From Mycolicibacterium rhodesiae JS60 (GTDB taxonomy: Bacteria; Actinomycetota; Actinomycetes; Mycobacteriales; Mycobacteriaceae), in assembly GCA_000230935.2 (NCBI GenBank), contig AGIQ01000004.1, positions 186,001-250,000 on the forward strand: a DNA stretch of 64,000 nt, read 5' to 3'. Of the stretch, positions 53,301 to 61,378 are shown one piece after another. Positions within the stretch are counted from its first letter, which is position 1; every line of letters begins with the position of its first letter. The translations under genes and the position numbers were made by a program. The notes under the pieces are model-generated. The model had not been told where the DNA came from. It saw only the letters and a list, made by a program, of their open reading frames with translations, and made no database searches.

Positions 53301-53659
53301 ATCCCGACGTCCAGGTCGGTGGTGTGCGTTACCGCGCGTGGCAGCCGCCGAGCGCGCTGCATCCGACGATCACCGTCGACGGCCCGCTGCGCTTCGAGCT
53401 GGTGGACGTGGCCACCGGGACCTCCCGCGGCGGATGCACCTACCACGTGTCTCATCCCGGCGGCCGGTCCTATGACAGCCCACCGGTCAACGCGGTGGAG
53501 GCCGAGTCGCGGCGCGGCCGCCGGTTCGAGGCCACCGGGTTCACTCCCGGCAAGGTCGACGTCGCCGACATCCGGGAGAAGCAGGCCCGGCAATCGACCG
53601 ACGTCGGCGCTGCCGGCATCCTCGACCTGCGCCGGGTGCGCACCGTGCTGCAGAACTGA
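50315..53659 (+). CDS. Large transglutaminase-like protein with DUF2126 (Rv2566-like)
   Basis: 1114 residues. N-terminal transglutaminase-N domain (ALEHRTSYTFDRLVEVHPHIVRLRPAPHS), then a transglutaminase-like core with the catalytic triad: Cys188 in GIGSCRDSAWLLV, His in DLHAWTEVYIPGAGW, and Asp in GLDPTSGLF. From about residue 325 a long DUF2126 region begins (DVRLTVGGEPTFVSVDNQVDEEWITAADGPHKRQRA). It is the first of four genes known to travel together: transglutaminases, a circularly permuted ATP-grasp/alpha-E protein and a peptidase. Family analysis in the literature proposed a peptide-ligation or peptide-processing system; this remains a prediction. Confidence 0.9.
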   Translation: MGIKVALEHRTSYTFDRLVEVHPHIVRLRPAPHSRTPIEAYSLEVEPADHFVNWQQDAFGNFLARLVFPTRTRQLTIKVGLIADLKVINPFDFFIEDYAETFPFAYPKALKDDLEPYLRPVDEAEEGSGPGELVSDWVRNFVVKPGTRTIDFLVALNRAVNGDVGYSLRMEPGVQAPDFTLRTGIGSCRDSAWLLVSILRELGLAARFVSGYLVQLSSDIEALDGPSGPAADFTDLHAWTEVYIPGAGWIGLDPTSGLFAGEGHIPLAATPHPSSAAPITGATGVAEATLDFANIVTRVHEDPRVTLPYTDAAWAAIDALGARIDQRLADADVRLTVGGEPTFVSVDNQVDEEWITAADGPHKRQRASVLAARLKAVWAPGGLVQRNQGKWYPGEPLPRWQIGIHWRRDGKPLWSDPALLADPWGTEYVEVKPGTAQQLLSVIADGLGLPATQVRPAYEDPLSRLAHQVRMPSGDPVDPDEDLATDSPQARADLLARLEESVVEPAAYLLPLHRREDDAGWASADWRLRRGRVVLLDGDSPAGLRLPLGSISWHPPRPARHADPIASGVRALPAERENSAAAVEDADSSPTTAMVAEVRDGLLYVFIPPTEELEHFIDVIARVEAAAAKIGCAVVIEGYGPPSDARLESMSVTPDPGVIEVNVAPSKSFAEQRDQLRTLYDEARQARLSTESFDVDGTHSGTGGGNHITLGGITPADSPLLRRPDLLVSLLTYWQRHPALSYLFAGRFIGTTSQAPRVDEGRSEALYELEIAFAEIARLTEREDSKLGHSRSASVTPWVTDRALRHLLTDITGNTHRAEFCIDKLYSPDSARGRLGLLELRGFEMPPHYQMAMVQSLLVRALVARFWEQPLRAPLIRHGLNLHGRYLLPHYIIHDIADVCADLRAHGINFDTSWLDPFTEFRFPRVGTAVFDHVEIELRGAIEPWNTLGEEATGTGTARYVDSSVERIQVRTIGADRQRHVLTCNGYPIPMLATDNPDVQVGGVRYRAWQPPSALHPTITVDGPLRFELVDVATGTSRGGCTYHVSHPGGRSYDSPPVNAVEAESRRGRRFEATGFTPGKVDVADIREKQARQSTDVGAAGILDLRRVRTVLQN

Positions 53660-53741
53660 TGGGTTCACCCCGACCCGAATGTGGTCGCGGCGGGCCATTC
53701 TCGTAAGTTTGCTTCAAGTTCTTCAGTCAGGAGGTGGGCCG

Positions 53742-56411
53742 TTGTCGCTGTCGGCCACCGGTTCCGGCCTGACCCGGCCCAGCCATGACCCCGACCGCCT
53801 GCTGGCCGGCTACGGGGCCGCCTCCGCCCAGGACACGCTGTTCGACCTGCGTGGCGGCGGTGGCGCCTATGGCGGCACCGGGTACGACGAGTTCGTCGAT
53901 GCCACCGGTACCGTGCGCCCGTCATGGCAGGAGCTCGGCGATCTCATCGGCGAGCGTGGCCGTGCCGGGCTGGAACGGCTGCGCGGTGTGGTGCGCGGCC
54001 TCGTCGACAACGACGGCATCACCTACATCGAGGTGGACCACGACGGTGAGGCCGTCACCAACGGCCAGGGCATCGCGATGCCCGGCCCGTGGCATCTGGA
54101 CGGGATACCGCTGCTGCTGTCCGCGGCGGACTGGGAGACGCTGGAAGCCGGTGTGGTGCAGCGGTCCCGTATCCTCGACGGCGTCCTGACCGATCTGTAC
54201 GGTGAGCGCCGCGCGATCACCAGCGGGATCCTGCCGCCGCAGCTGTTGTTCGGCCATCCCGGCTACATCCGGGCCGCCCGCGGCATCGAGAACCCGGGTC
54301 GACACCAGCTGTTCATGCTCGGCTGCGATGTGAGTCGGGCCGCCGACGCGCGGTTCGTGGTCAACGCCGACTGGGCGCAGGCACCGTCGGGAGCCGGCTA
54401 TGCGCTGGCCGACCGCCGGGTCGTCGCACACGCGGTGCCCGACGTCTACGAGCGCATCGGCCCGCGGCCGGCGTCGCCGTTCGCCCAGGCGCTGCGGCTG
54501 GCGCTCATCGAGGCCGCGCCCGAGGCCGCCGAGGACCCGGTGGTCGTGGTGCTCAGCCCCGGTATTCACTCCGAAACAGCATTCGATCAGGCTTATCTGG
54601 CGTCGGTGCTGGGTTTCCCGCTGGTGGAGAGCGCCGATCTGGTGGTGCGCGACGGCAAGCTGTGGATGCGGTCGCTTGGCACCTTGAAACGGGTCGACGT
54701 GGTGCTGCGGCGGGTCGACGCCGAATACGCCGACCCGCTGGATCTGCGGCCCGACTCGCGGCTGGGTGTCGTCGGCCTGGTCGAGATGCAACGGCGCGGT
54801 GCGGTGACGGTGGTCAACACCCTTGGCGCCGGGATTCTGGAAAGCCCTGGGCTGCAACGCTTTCTGCCTCAGCTGGCGGAGCGGATGCTGGGGGAGAAAC
54901 CGTTGCTGGACACCCCGCAGCTGTACTGGGGCGGATTCGAGCGGGAACGCTCGCATCTGCTGGCCCGGCTGAACACCCTGCTGATCAAGTCGACGGTGGG
55001 CGGCGAGGCCATAGTGGGTCCGGCGCTGTCGATGGCGCAGCGCGACGAGGTCGCCGCCCGCATCGAGGCGCAGCCCTGGGAATGGGTCGGCCAAGAACTG
55101 CCGCAGTTCTCGTCGGCCCCCACCGACTACTACCCGGGCGGGTTGTCGGCGGCGAGCGTCGGCCTGCGGTTGTTCACCGTGTCGCAGCGCGGCGGGTATG
55201 CGCCGATGATCGGCGGGCTCGGTTATGTGCTGGCACCCGGCAATGCCGCGTACAAGCTGAAAACCGTTGCCGCCAAGGATGTCTGGGTGCGGCCGCCGTC
55301 CAGGATGAAGGCCGACACGCTGACCGTCCCGCCCGTCGAACTGCCCAGCGGTACCCGCTTCATCAGCTCGCCGCGTGTGCTGTCCGACCTGTTCTGGATG
55401 GGCCGCTACGGCGAGCGGACCGAGAACCTGGCCCGTCTGCTGATCGTGACCCGAGAGCGCTATCACGAATACCGCTACCGGCAGGACATGGAGGGCAGCG
55501 AATGCGTGCCGGTGCTGCTGGGGGCGCTCGGTGCGCTTACCGGAACCGACACCGAGGCGACTGGTAGCTACGCCGACGCGGTCGCCGGCGCCCAGCGCAC
55601 GCTCTGGTCGCTGACGGTCGACCGGCGGAGCGCGGGATCGCTGGCCCAGTCCGTGGAACGGCTCGGACTGGCCGCCCGGTCGGTGCGCGACCAGATGTCC
55701 AACGACACCTGGATGGTGCTTGGCGCTGTCGAGCGCGCACTGGCCGAGCAGGCCGGGTCGCCGCCCAGCCCGCAACCTGGAAACCGGGTCGCCGACGACA
55801 CCGCGCTGGCCACCGCCCAGCAGCAGGCGCTGGCCGGCATGCTGGCGCTGTCGGGGGTGGCCGCCGAATCGATGGTGCGGGACGCCGGCTGGACGATGAT
55901 GGACATCGGCAAACGCATCGAGCGCGGGCTCGCGTTGTCCGCGCTGCTGCGGGCGACGCTGACTACCGAGCGCAGCGCGGGCGCCGAACAGACCATCACC
56001 GAGTCCACCTTGGTGGTGTGCGAGTCCTCGGTCATCTACCGCAGGCGCAACCTGGGCAGGGTCAGTGTGGCGGCGGTGGCCGACCTCGTGCTGTTCGACG
56101 GGGAGAACCCCAGATCGTTGGTCTACCAACTGGAACGGCTGCGGTCGAACTTGCGCGCGCTACCGGGTGCGTCGGGTTCGTCACGACCGGAACGCCTGGT
56201 CGAGGACATCGGCACACGGCTGCGGCGGCTGGACCCGGCTGACCTTGAAGCCGTCGACGACGAGGGGCGCCGGGCCGAACTCGACGCGCTGCTGGGCTGG
56301 ATTCACAACGCGCTGCGCGACCTCTCCGACCTCATCACTCGCTCGCAGCTGTCGCTGCCCGGTGACATGCAGCCGCTGTGGGGACCCGATCAGCGACGGG
56401 TGATGCCATGA
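53742..56411 (+). CDS. Circularly permuted ATP-grasp (DUF404/DUF407) fused to alpha-E domain (DUF403), Rv2567-like
   Basis: 889 residues from TTG 53742; AGGAGG at 53729-53734 with a 7-base gap decides this unusual start against a much longer open frame upstream. The first ~530 residues have the circularly permuted ATP-grasp features (YDEFVDATGTVRPSWQELGDLI, PDVYERIGPRPASPFAQALRLALIEAAPE, ALSMAQRDEVAARIEAQPWEWVGQE). The alpha-E part begins at SSPRVLSDLFWMGRYGERTENLARLL and is all helical. ATP-grasp proteins of this kind are predicted to form amide bonds between amino acids or peptides. It overlaps the following transglutaminase gene by four bases. Confidence 0.9.
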   Translation: MSLSATGSGLTRPSHDPDRLLAGYGAASAQDTLFDLRGGGGAYGGTGYDEFVDATGTVRPSWQELGDLIGERGRAGLERLRGVVRGLVDNDGITYIEVDHDGEAVTNGQGIAMPGPWHLDGIPLLLSAADWETLEAGVVQRSRILDGVLTDLYGERRAITSGILPPQLLFGHPGYIRAARGIENPGRHQLFMLGCDVSRAADARFVVNADWAQAPSGAGYALADRRVVAHAVPDVYERIGPRPASPFAQALRLALIEAAPEAAEDPVVVVLSPGIHSETAFDQAYLASVLGFPLVESADLVVRDGKLWMRSLGTLKRVDVVLRRVDAEYADPLDLRPDSRLGVVGLVEMQRRGAVTVVNTLGAGILESPGLQRFLPQLAERMLGEKPLLDTPQLYWGGFERERSHLLARLNTLLIKSTVGGEAIVGPALSMAQRDEVAARIEAQPWEWVGQELPQFSSAPTDYYPGGLSAASVGLRLFTVSQRGGYAPMIGGLGYVLAPGNAAYKLKTVAAKDVWVRPPSRMKADTLTVPPVELPSGTRFISSPRVLSDLFWMGRYGERTENLARLLIVTRERYHEYRYRQDMEGSECVPVLLGALGALTGTDTEATGSYADAVAGAQRTLWSLTVDRRSAGSLAQSVERLGLAARSVRDQMSNDTWMVLGAVERALAEQAGSPPSPQPGNRVADDTALATAQQQALAGMLALSGVAAESMVRDAGWTMMDIGKRIERGLALSALLRATLTTERSAGAEQTITESTLVVCESSVIYRRRNLGRVSVAAVADLVLFDGENPRSLVYQLERLRSNLRALPGASGSSRPERLVEDIGTRLRRLDPADLEAVDDEGRRAELDALLGWIHNALRDLSDLITRSQLSLPGDMQPLWGPDQRRVMP

Positions 56412-57337
56412 CGGCGGGGGAGAGCGTAGCGACCGGGGGATCGACACGGGCTTATCGCATCACCCATCGCACGGAGTACAGCTACTCCGATGTGGTGACC
56501 AGTTCCTACGGCCGTGGCCACCTCACCCCCCGCGACACCACCGGGCAACGCTGCCTGTCGTACGAACTCGAGATCGATCCCGTGCCCGCCGACCGGTCCA
56601 CCAGCCGCGACGTGTACGGCAACATCAGCTCGTATTTCCATGTGACGGAACGGCACAACGCCCTGACCGTCACCAGCCGCTCCATCGTCGAGGTCGACCC
56701 GCCGCCCGCCGAGCTGTACGAGGCGGGCTGGGCGCTGGCGCCCTGGGAAGCCGTCCGGCCGGTCGGCCACAACGGAGCGTTGGCGTCCGAGTTCACCCTG
56801 GACCTGCGTCCGCCCGAAATCACCGATGCGGTACGCGCATACGCGGCGTTGAGCTTCACGCCGGGCCGCCCGCTCGTCGAGGTCCTCCGCGACCTCAGCA
56901 CGCGGATCTTCTCCGACTTCACCTACAAATCCGGGTCCACGACGGTGTCCACACAGGTGAGCGAGGTTTTGCGAGCCCGGGAAGGGGTATGTCAAGACTT
57001 CGCCCGGCTGGCGATCGCCTGCCTGCGTGCCAACGGATTGGCGGCGAGTTATGTGTCGGGATACCTTGCCACCGACCCGCCGCCGGGAAAGGAACGGATG
57101 TACGGCGTGGACGCCACCCACGCCTGGGCCGCGGTATGGACGCCGCAAAACGATTGGCTCGGGCTGGATCCCACCAATGACCAACTGGTCGACGAACGCT
57201 ACATCACCGTTGGCTGGGGCCGCGATTACGCGGACATCCCGCCGCTGCGCGGCATCATCTACACGGATTCAGAGCAGAGCGTCATCGATGTCTCGGTGGA
57301 CGTGGCGCCATACGAAGAGGGCGCCCTACATGCGTGA
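56408..57337 (+). CDS. Transglutaminase-like cysteine protease family protein (Rv2569c-like)
   Basis: 309 residues from ATG 56408 (ATGA overlap). Transglutaminase-N domain RITHRTEYSYSDVVTSSYGRGHLTPRDTTGQRC is followed by a core with Cys in AREGVCQDFARLAIACLRANGLAASYVSGYL, His in VDATHAWAAVWTPQNDWLGLDPTNDQ, and the Asp in LDPTND. It belongs with the upstream large transglutaminase and ATP-grasp proteins. The likely reaction is hydrolysis or transfer at an amide bond of an unknown peptide. Confidence 0.92.
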   Translation: MTAGESVATGGSTRAYRITHRTEYSYSDVVTSSYGRGHLTPRDTTGQRCLSYELEIDPVPADRSTSRDVYGNISSYFHVTERHNALTVTSRSIVEVDPPPAELYEAGWALAPWEAVRPVGHNGALASEFTLDLRPPEITDAVRAYAALSFTPGRPLVEVLRDLSTRIFSDFTYKSGSTTVSTQVSEVLRAREGVCQDFARLAIACLRANGLAASYVSGYLATDPPPGKERMYGVDATHAWAAVWTPQNDWLGLDPTNDQLVDERYITVGWGRDYADIPPLRGIIYTDSEQSVIDVSVDVAPYEEGALHA

Positions 57338-58367
57338 CTTCATCTGCCCCAACTGCGGCCAGCATCTGGCCTTCGAGAACTCGGTCTGCCTGTCGTGCGG
57401 CAGCAGGCTGGGATTCTCCCTGGACGACATGGCATTTCTGGTGATCGCCTCCGGCGAAGGTAGCGAGCACGGTGGAGCGGTGGACGCCGCTGAGTATCAG
57501 CTGTGCGCCAATCTCTATCTGGCCGAATGCAATTGGCTGGTCAAGGTGGAACCGATCCGTCAACTGTGCAGCTCGTGCCGACTCACCCGGACTCGGCCTG
57601 ACGATGCCGAGACCGAGGCGCTGGCGGCGTTCGCGCTGGCGGAGAAGGCCAAGCGACGCCTGATCGCCGAGCTGTACGAGCTCAAGCTGCCGATCGTCGG
57701 GCGAGACGTCGATCCGCAGTACGGGCTGGCCTTCGACCTGCTGTCCAGCGCCAAGGAGAAGGTGTTCACCGGCCACGACAACGGGGTGATCACACTGGAT
57801 CTCGCCGAGGGTAACGACGTCCACCGTGAGCAGTTGCGCACCTCGATGGACGAGCCGTATCGCACGCTGCTTGGCCATTTCCGCCATGAAATCGGCCATT
57901 ACTACTTCTATCGGCTGGTCGGTACCTCGTCAGCGTATCTGCCGCGGTTCACCGAACTGTTCGGCGATCCCGACGCCGACTATCAGGCCGCACTGGACCG
58001 CCACTACGACGAGGGCCCGCCGGCCGGCTGGGAGAAGAACTACGTCTCCTCCTATGCCACCATGCATCCCGCCGAGGACTGGGCCGAGACGTTCGCGCAC
58101 TACCTGCACATTCGGGACACCCTTGACACTTCCGCAGCCTTCGGGCTGGCGCCGGCCAACGCCACCTACGAGCGAAGAGTGTTGGGCCCCAGTGGTTTCG
58201 ACAATATTCTCGAGATGTGGATGCCACTGGCTTGGTCGCTCAACATGGTGAACCGGTCGATGGGCAAGGACGACCTCTACCCGTTCGTGCTGCCGGTTCC
58301 GGTCCTGGAGAAAATGCGCTTCATCCACGCCGTCATCGACGACGTCACGTCTTCGTCGCAGAGCTGA
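57330..58367 (+). CDS. Zinc-ribbon putative zinc metallopeptidase (Rv2568c-like)
   Basis: 345 residues from ATG 57330, overlapping the transglutaminase end by 8 bases. N-terminal zinc ribbon with two CxxC pairs (FICPNCGQHL; SVCLSCGSRLG), another CSSC near residue 84, then a metallopeptidase-like core with HFRHEIGHYYFYRLV (HExxH as HEIGH) and a downstream HPAEDWAETFAHYLHIRDT. Last gene of the transglutaminase cluster. Its stop codon directly abuts the stop of the convergent VapC gene. The biochemical target is unknown. Confidence 0.88.
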   Translation: MRDFICPNCGQHLAFENSVCLSCGSRLGFSLDDMAFLVIASGEGSEHGGAVDAAEYQLCANLYLAECNWLVKVEPIRQLCSSCRLTRTRPDDAETEALAAFALAEKAKRRLIAELYELKLPIVGRDVDPQYGLAFDLLSSAKEKVFTGHDNGVITLDLAEGNDVHREQLRTSMDEPYRTLLGHFRHEIGHYYFYRLVGTSSAYLPRFTELFGDPDADYQAALDRHYDEGPPAGWEKNYVSSYATMHPAEDWAETFAHYLHIRDTLDTSAAFGLAPANATYERRVLGPSGFDNILEMWMPLAWSLNMVNRSMGKDDLYPFVLPVPVLEKMRFIHAVIDDVTSSSQS

Positions 58368-58766
58368 CTACGCCGGTTCGATCAGCAGCGACACATCATG
58401 ATGTAGGTGCGCCAGGCCCGTGTCGAAGGTGGCGAGTTGGCCATGATGGCTGCGAGCCAGTTGAGCCAGGTAAGCATCGGTGACCTGTCGATGGCCGATC
58501 ACCCCGGTCAGTCGTACATCCGTGAAAGACACACTGTCAGGCCAGAAATCGTGACGGTCGGCGTCCTCGAGCGCGTTGACGACATCGCGTGCCGCGTCTG
58601 CAGTGTGACCGGCGCGCACCAGGAAGCGCACGAGGCTCCCTTGGGTTATCGGGCACGTCGCGAAGCTGCTATCAGTCGATGAGAACCACGTGACGGCGGG
58701 CTCGTGATGCACGTGCTCGACGACCACCAAAGCGATCAACACATTGGAGTCGAGCAGCACGCTCAT
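58368..58766 (-). CDS. vapC: VapC-type PIN-domain toxin
   Basis: 132 residues starting MSVLLDSNVLIALV, the PIN opening with the first acidic residue (Asp6). Further acidic positions are in RDVVNALEDADRH and the C-terminal VTDAYLAQLARSHHGQLATFDTGLA, where D in TDAYL and FDTGL match the catalytic positions. PIN toxins are Mg-dependent ribonucleases. The gene starts within the VapB stop (ATGA), the usual toxin-after-antitoxin order. It looks intact. Confidence 0.9.
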   Translation of the reverse strand: MSVLLDSNVLIALVVVEHVHHEPAVTWFSSTDSSFATCPITQGSLVRFLVRAGHTADAARDVVNALEDADRHDFWPDSVSFTDVRLTGVIGHRQVTDAYLAQLARSHHGQLATFDTGLAHLHHDVSLLIEPA

Positions 58767-58993
58767 TCTTCGTCGTCCAACGACCGCACGTCCTCGGAGG
58801 TCACCACCCTGCCGACGCTGACGGCGGGCAGTCCGGTGTGTGCGTCCGTCGCTATGGGGGTCGTCGGGCGGTGGGCGCCGAGCCCCCGTCTCATGAGGTC
58901 GGCGACGGTCTCACTCAACGTGCGATGGGTGTCTCGTGCGATCGCCTGGGCCTGTTTGTGCAGCTCATCGGGCAAGTCGATGGTCGTACGCAT
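58763..58993 (-). CDS. vapB: VapB-type ribbon-helix-helix antitoxin
   Basis: 76 residues from ATG 58993: MRTTIDLPDELHKQAQAIARDTHRTLSETVADLMRRGL is a ribbon-helix-helix DNA-binding domain; the C-terminus (VSVGRVVTSEDVRSLDDEE) would wrap the toxin. An in-frame upstream start at 59038 would run through the operator palindrome and is rejected. The complex with VapC likely represses the operon through the palindrome at 59005-59032. Confidence 0.9.
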   Translation of the reverse strand: MRTTIDLPDELHKQAQAIARDTHRTLSETVADLMRRGLGAHRPTTPIATDAHTGLPAVSVGRVVTSEDVRSLDDEE

Positions 58994-59004
58994 GCCACAG
59001 TCTA

Positions 59005-59032
59005 GCATCAATGCATCATGATGCATTGATGC
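59005..59032. promoter_or_regulatory. 28-bp perfect palindrome, vapBC operator
   Basis: The left half is GCATCAATGCATCA and the right half is its exact complement (14 bp each, no spacer). It also holds inner repeats of TGCAT/ATGCA. It is 11 bases upstream of the vapB ATG, the expected place for autoregulation by the VapBC complex. Confidence 0.8.
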
Positions 59033-59065
59033 GAACACAACCCTTGCGCATTGCGCTGGTGGTTT

Positions 59066-60298
59066 CTAAGACTGCGGACGCACCCCGAGCACGTCGCGGA
59101 ACACCGCCTGCCGCAGTGCCAGTTCGCGCGGGTCGCTGTACAGGTGGAAGCCGAGCTTGTTCATGACGTAGGCAAAGCCCACCCCGGTGTCGGGATCGGC
59201 GAACCCGAACGAGCCGCCGAAACCCGGTGTGCCGAAGGCTTTGTCGGTGGACCCGAAGTGCAATTGCGGCAACGGTTCGGCAAAACCCAGGGAAAATACG
59301 GTATCGACGTTGAGCACCTTGTCGCGCAGACCGTTGCCGGGTGGGATCGGCGGCGCTGCGAGCGCGGCCAGAGTCGCGGCGCTGAGCCCGATTTCGGCAC
59401 CGCCGGAGGCGGCGCTGCCGTACAGCTTTGCCACGGCCCGTGCGGTGCCGATGCCGTTGCTCGACGGCATCTCGACGACCCGCACCGCGTCGCGGTTGTA
59501 GTCCCCGGCGAACGGGTCGACGCCCTTCGGGATGGTGGTGCTTCGTGCCGCCAGCCCAACGGGATTGAGCGCCGCGGCCAGAAATCCAGCTGGCATCTCC
59601 TTGAGGTGAAGCAGTGTCTCGGCGCGTTTCCAGCTGTGCAGATGTGCGATTCTCGCGCGGTCGACATCGCGCGGCAACCCGATGTGCAGATCCAGACCCA
59701 GTGGCGCGGCGATCTCCTCGGCTAGGAAACGGCCCACGGTGCGCCCGGCCGGATCGGTGCGGCGGATCAGCTCAGACTGATACCAGCCCAACGTGATTGC
59801 GTGATAGCCGTGCCGGGTGCCCGGCGGCCAGGCCGGCGCCTGGGCGGCCAAGATCTGGGCGAGCCGGTCCGGATCGGCGACATCGGCAAGCGTCGGATTC
59901 GGGTCGACGGCGGACAGCCCGGCCTGGTGGGCCAGGAGTTGGCGGACGGTCACCTCTCCCTTACCGGCCTGGGCGAACTCCGGCCAGTAATCGGCGACCT
60001 TGGCGTCGTAGGACAGCAGGCCCTTCGACACCGCGACAGCGAACGTCAGCGCAGTGACGCCCTTCGTCGTGGAGAACATGTTGACCATGGTGTCGGGCTG
60101 CCACGGCGCCTTGCTCAGTCCGTTGCGGTAGCCGCCCCATAGATCGACGACCTTCACACCGTCCCGGTAGACGGCCACGGCGGCACCGATCTCCGCGCCG
60201 GAGGTCAGGTTCGCCCGGAACACGTCGGCGACCTTTCCGTACCCCTCGTCGACGTCGCCGCCCATCATGTCCGGCGGCACTGCGACTTTCAGCACCAT
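59066..60298 (-). CDS. Serine hydrolase of the beta-lactamase/EstB family
   Basis: 410 residues. The serine-beta-lactamase (class C/esterase) motif SxxK is present as MFSTTKGVTAL near residue 77, with a later tyrosine motif in GTRHGYHAITLGWYQSELI and GTPGFGGSFGFADPDTGVGFAYVMNK at the third-motif position. No signal peptide is seen, so it is likely a cytoplasmic esterase or lipase of the kind annotated as Lip proteins in mycobacteria. Divergent from the DUF3097 gene. Confidence 0.88.
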   Translation of the reverse strand: MVLKVAVPPDMMGGDVDEGYGKVADVFRANLTSGAEIGAAVAVYRDGVKVVDLWGGYRNGLSKAPWQPDTMVNMFSTTKGVTALTFAVAVSKGLLSYDAKVADYWPEFAQAGKGEVTVRQLLAHQAGLSAVDPNPTLADVADPDRLAQILAAQAPAWPPGTRHGYHAITLGWYQSELIRRTDPAGRTVGRFLAEEIAAPLGLDLHIGLPRDVDRARIAHLHSWKRAETLLHLKEMPAGFLAAALNPVGLAARSTTIPKGVDPFAGDYNRDAVRVVEMPSSNGIGTARAVAKLYGSAASGGAEIGLSAATLAALAAPPIPPGNGLRDKVLNVDTVFSLGFAEPLPQLHFGSTDKAFGTPGFGGSFGFADPDTGVGFAYVMNKLGFHLYSDPRELALRQAVFRDVLGVRPQS

Positions 60299-60384
60299 TG
60301 AGACCCCGTCCTGTTGCCGGAAGGATATGTCGACGCGCCGCGCGGCAGGGCCGCATTCGGCGCGGCGGCCCCTACGATCGCCGG

Positions 60385-61224
60385 GTGGCTGATCGCTATG
60401 GCGCCGACGTACTGGCCGACAACCCGCACAATTCGCGCAAGCCCCGATCGACGGAACTGGCCGCCGAAGTGGGCATGGTCGTCGAAGACCCGCAGTCGGG
60501 CTTCGTCGGCGCGGTCGTGCGGGTCGAGGGCGCCCGGGTGGAGTTGGAGGACCGCAGGGGAGGCCGACGGGTGTTCCCGCTCGGCCCCGGATTCTGGTTC
60601 GAGGGCAAGCCGGTGATCCTGACCGCGCCGCGCCGGTCCGATCGCGCCGCCGCGCAACGCACCAAGTCGGGTTCGGTGAAGGTGGCCGACGCGCGCGCGA
60701 AGGTCGCGCTGGCCAGCCGCATCTACGTCGAGGGACGCCACGACGCCGAACTCGTCGAACAGGTGTGGGGCGACGACCTTCGGGTCGAGGGTGTCGTCGT
60801 GGAATACCTTGGCGGCGTCGACGATCTGGCCGGCATCGTCGAATCGTTCCGGCCCGCCCCCGGGCGACGCCTCGGGGTCCTGGTCGATCACCTGGTGGCC
60901 GGATCCAAGGAGGCCCGGATCGCCGAGACGGTCCGCCGCGGGCCGGGCGGGGAGCACACGCTGGTGGTCGGCCATCCGTACGTCGACATCTGGCAGTCCG
61001 TCAAACCCGAGCGGGTGGGTCTGCAGGCGTGGCCGTCGGTGCCGCGCACTGTCGAATGGAAGCACGGGATTTGCGCTGCCCTGGGGTGGCCGCACCGCGA
61101 TCAGGCGGATATCGCACGGGCCTGGCAGCGCATCCGCTCGTCGGTTCGGGACTGGACCGACCTGGAGCCGGCACTGATCGGGCGCGTCGAGGAGCTCATA
61201 GATTTCGTCACGCAACCCGCCTGA
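60385..61224 (+). CDS. DUF3097-family protein
   Basis: 279 residues from GTG 60385. A TACGAT -10-like hexamer at 60373-60378 makes a leaderless start likely, and upstream in-frame codons are not conserved-looking. The sequence NPHNSRKPRSTELAAEVGMVVEDPQSGFVGAVVRVEG, KVALASRIYVEGRHDAELVEQVWGDDLRVEGVVVEYLGG and RLGVLVDHLVAGSKEARIAE is that of DUF3097 of actinobacteria. The middle part, VEGRHDAELVEQVWG, recalls a TOPRIM-like domain (compare RNase M5: VEGKxD). Function unknown. Confidence 0.85.
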   Translation: MADRYGADVLADNPHNSRKPRSTELAAEVGMVVEDPQSGFVGAVVRVEGARVELEDRRGGRRVFPLGPGFWFEGKPVILTAPRRSDRAAAQRTKSGSVKVADARAKVALASRIYVEGRHDAELVEQVWGDDLRVEGVVVEYLGGVDDLAGIVESFRPAPGRRLGVLVDHLVAGSKEARIAETVRRGPGGEHTLVVGHPYVDIWQSVKPERVGLQAWPSVPRTVEWKHGICAALGWPHRDQADIARAWQRIRSSVRDWTDLEPALIGRVEELIDFVTQPA

Positions 61225-61378
61225 CCTGGGCTTGCGCGTGTGACGCATGTCGCAGGCGGTATTCACAGCTGTTCGGTGTACAGTCGTTCACCGTACGATG
61301 TTCACCGCCGACTGCAGTCTGGTCGTCGTCATCCGATGCCGGCCGACGCGGTACGACTTGATCCGGAGCTACACCGTC

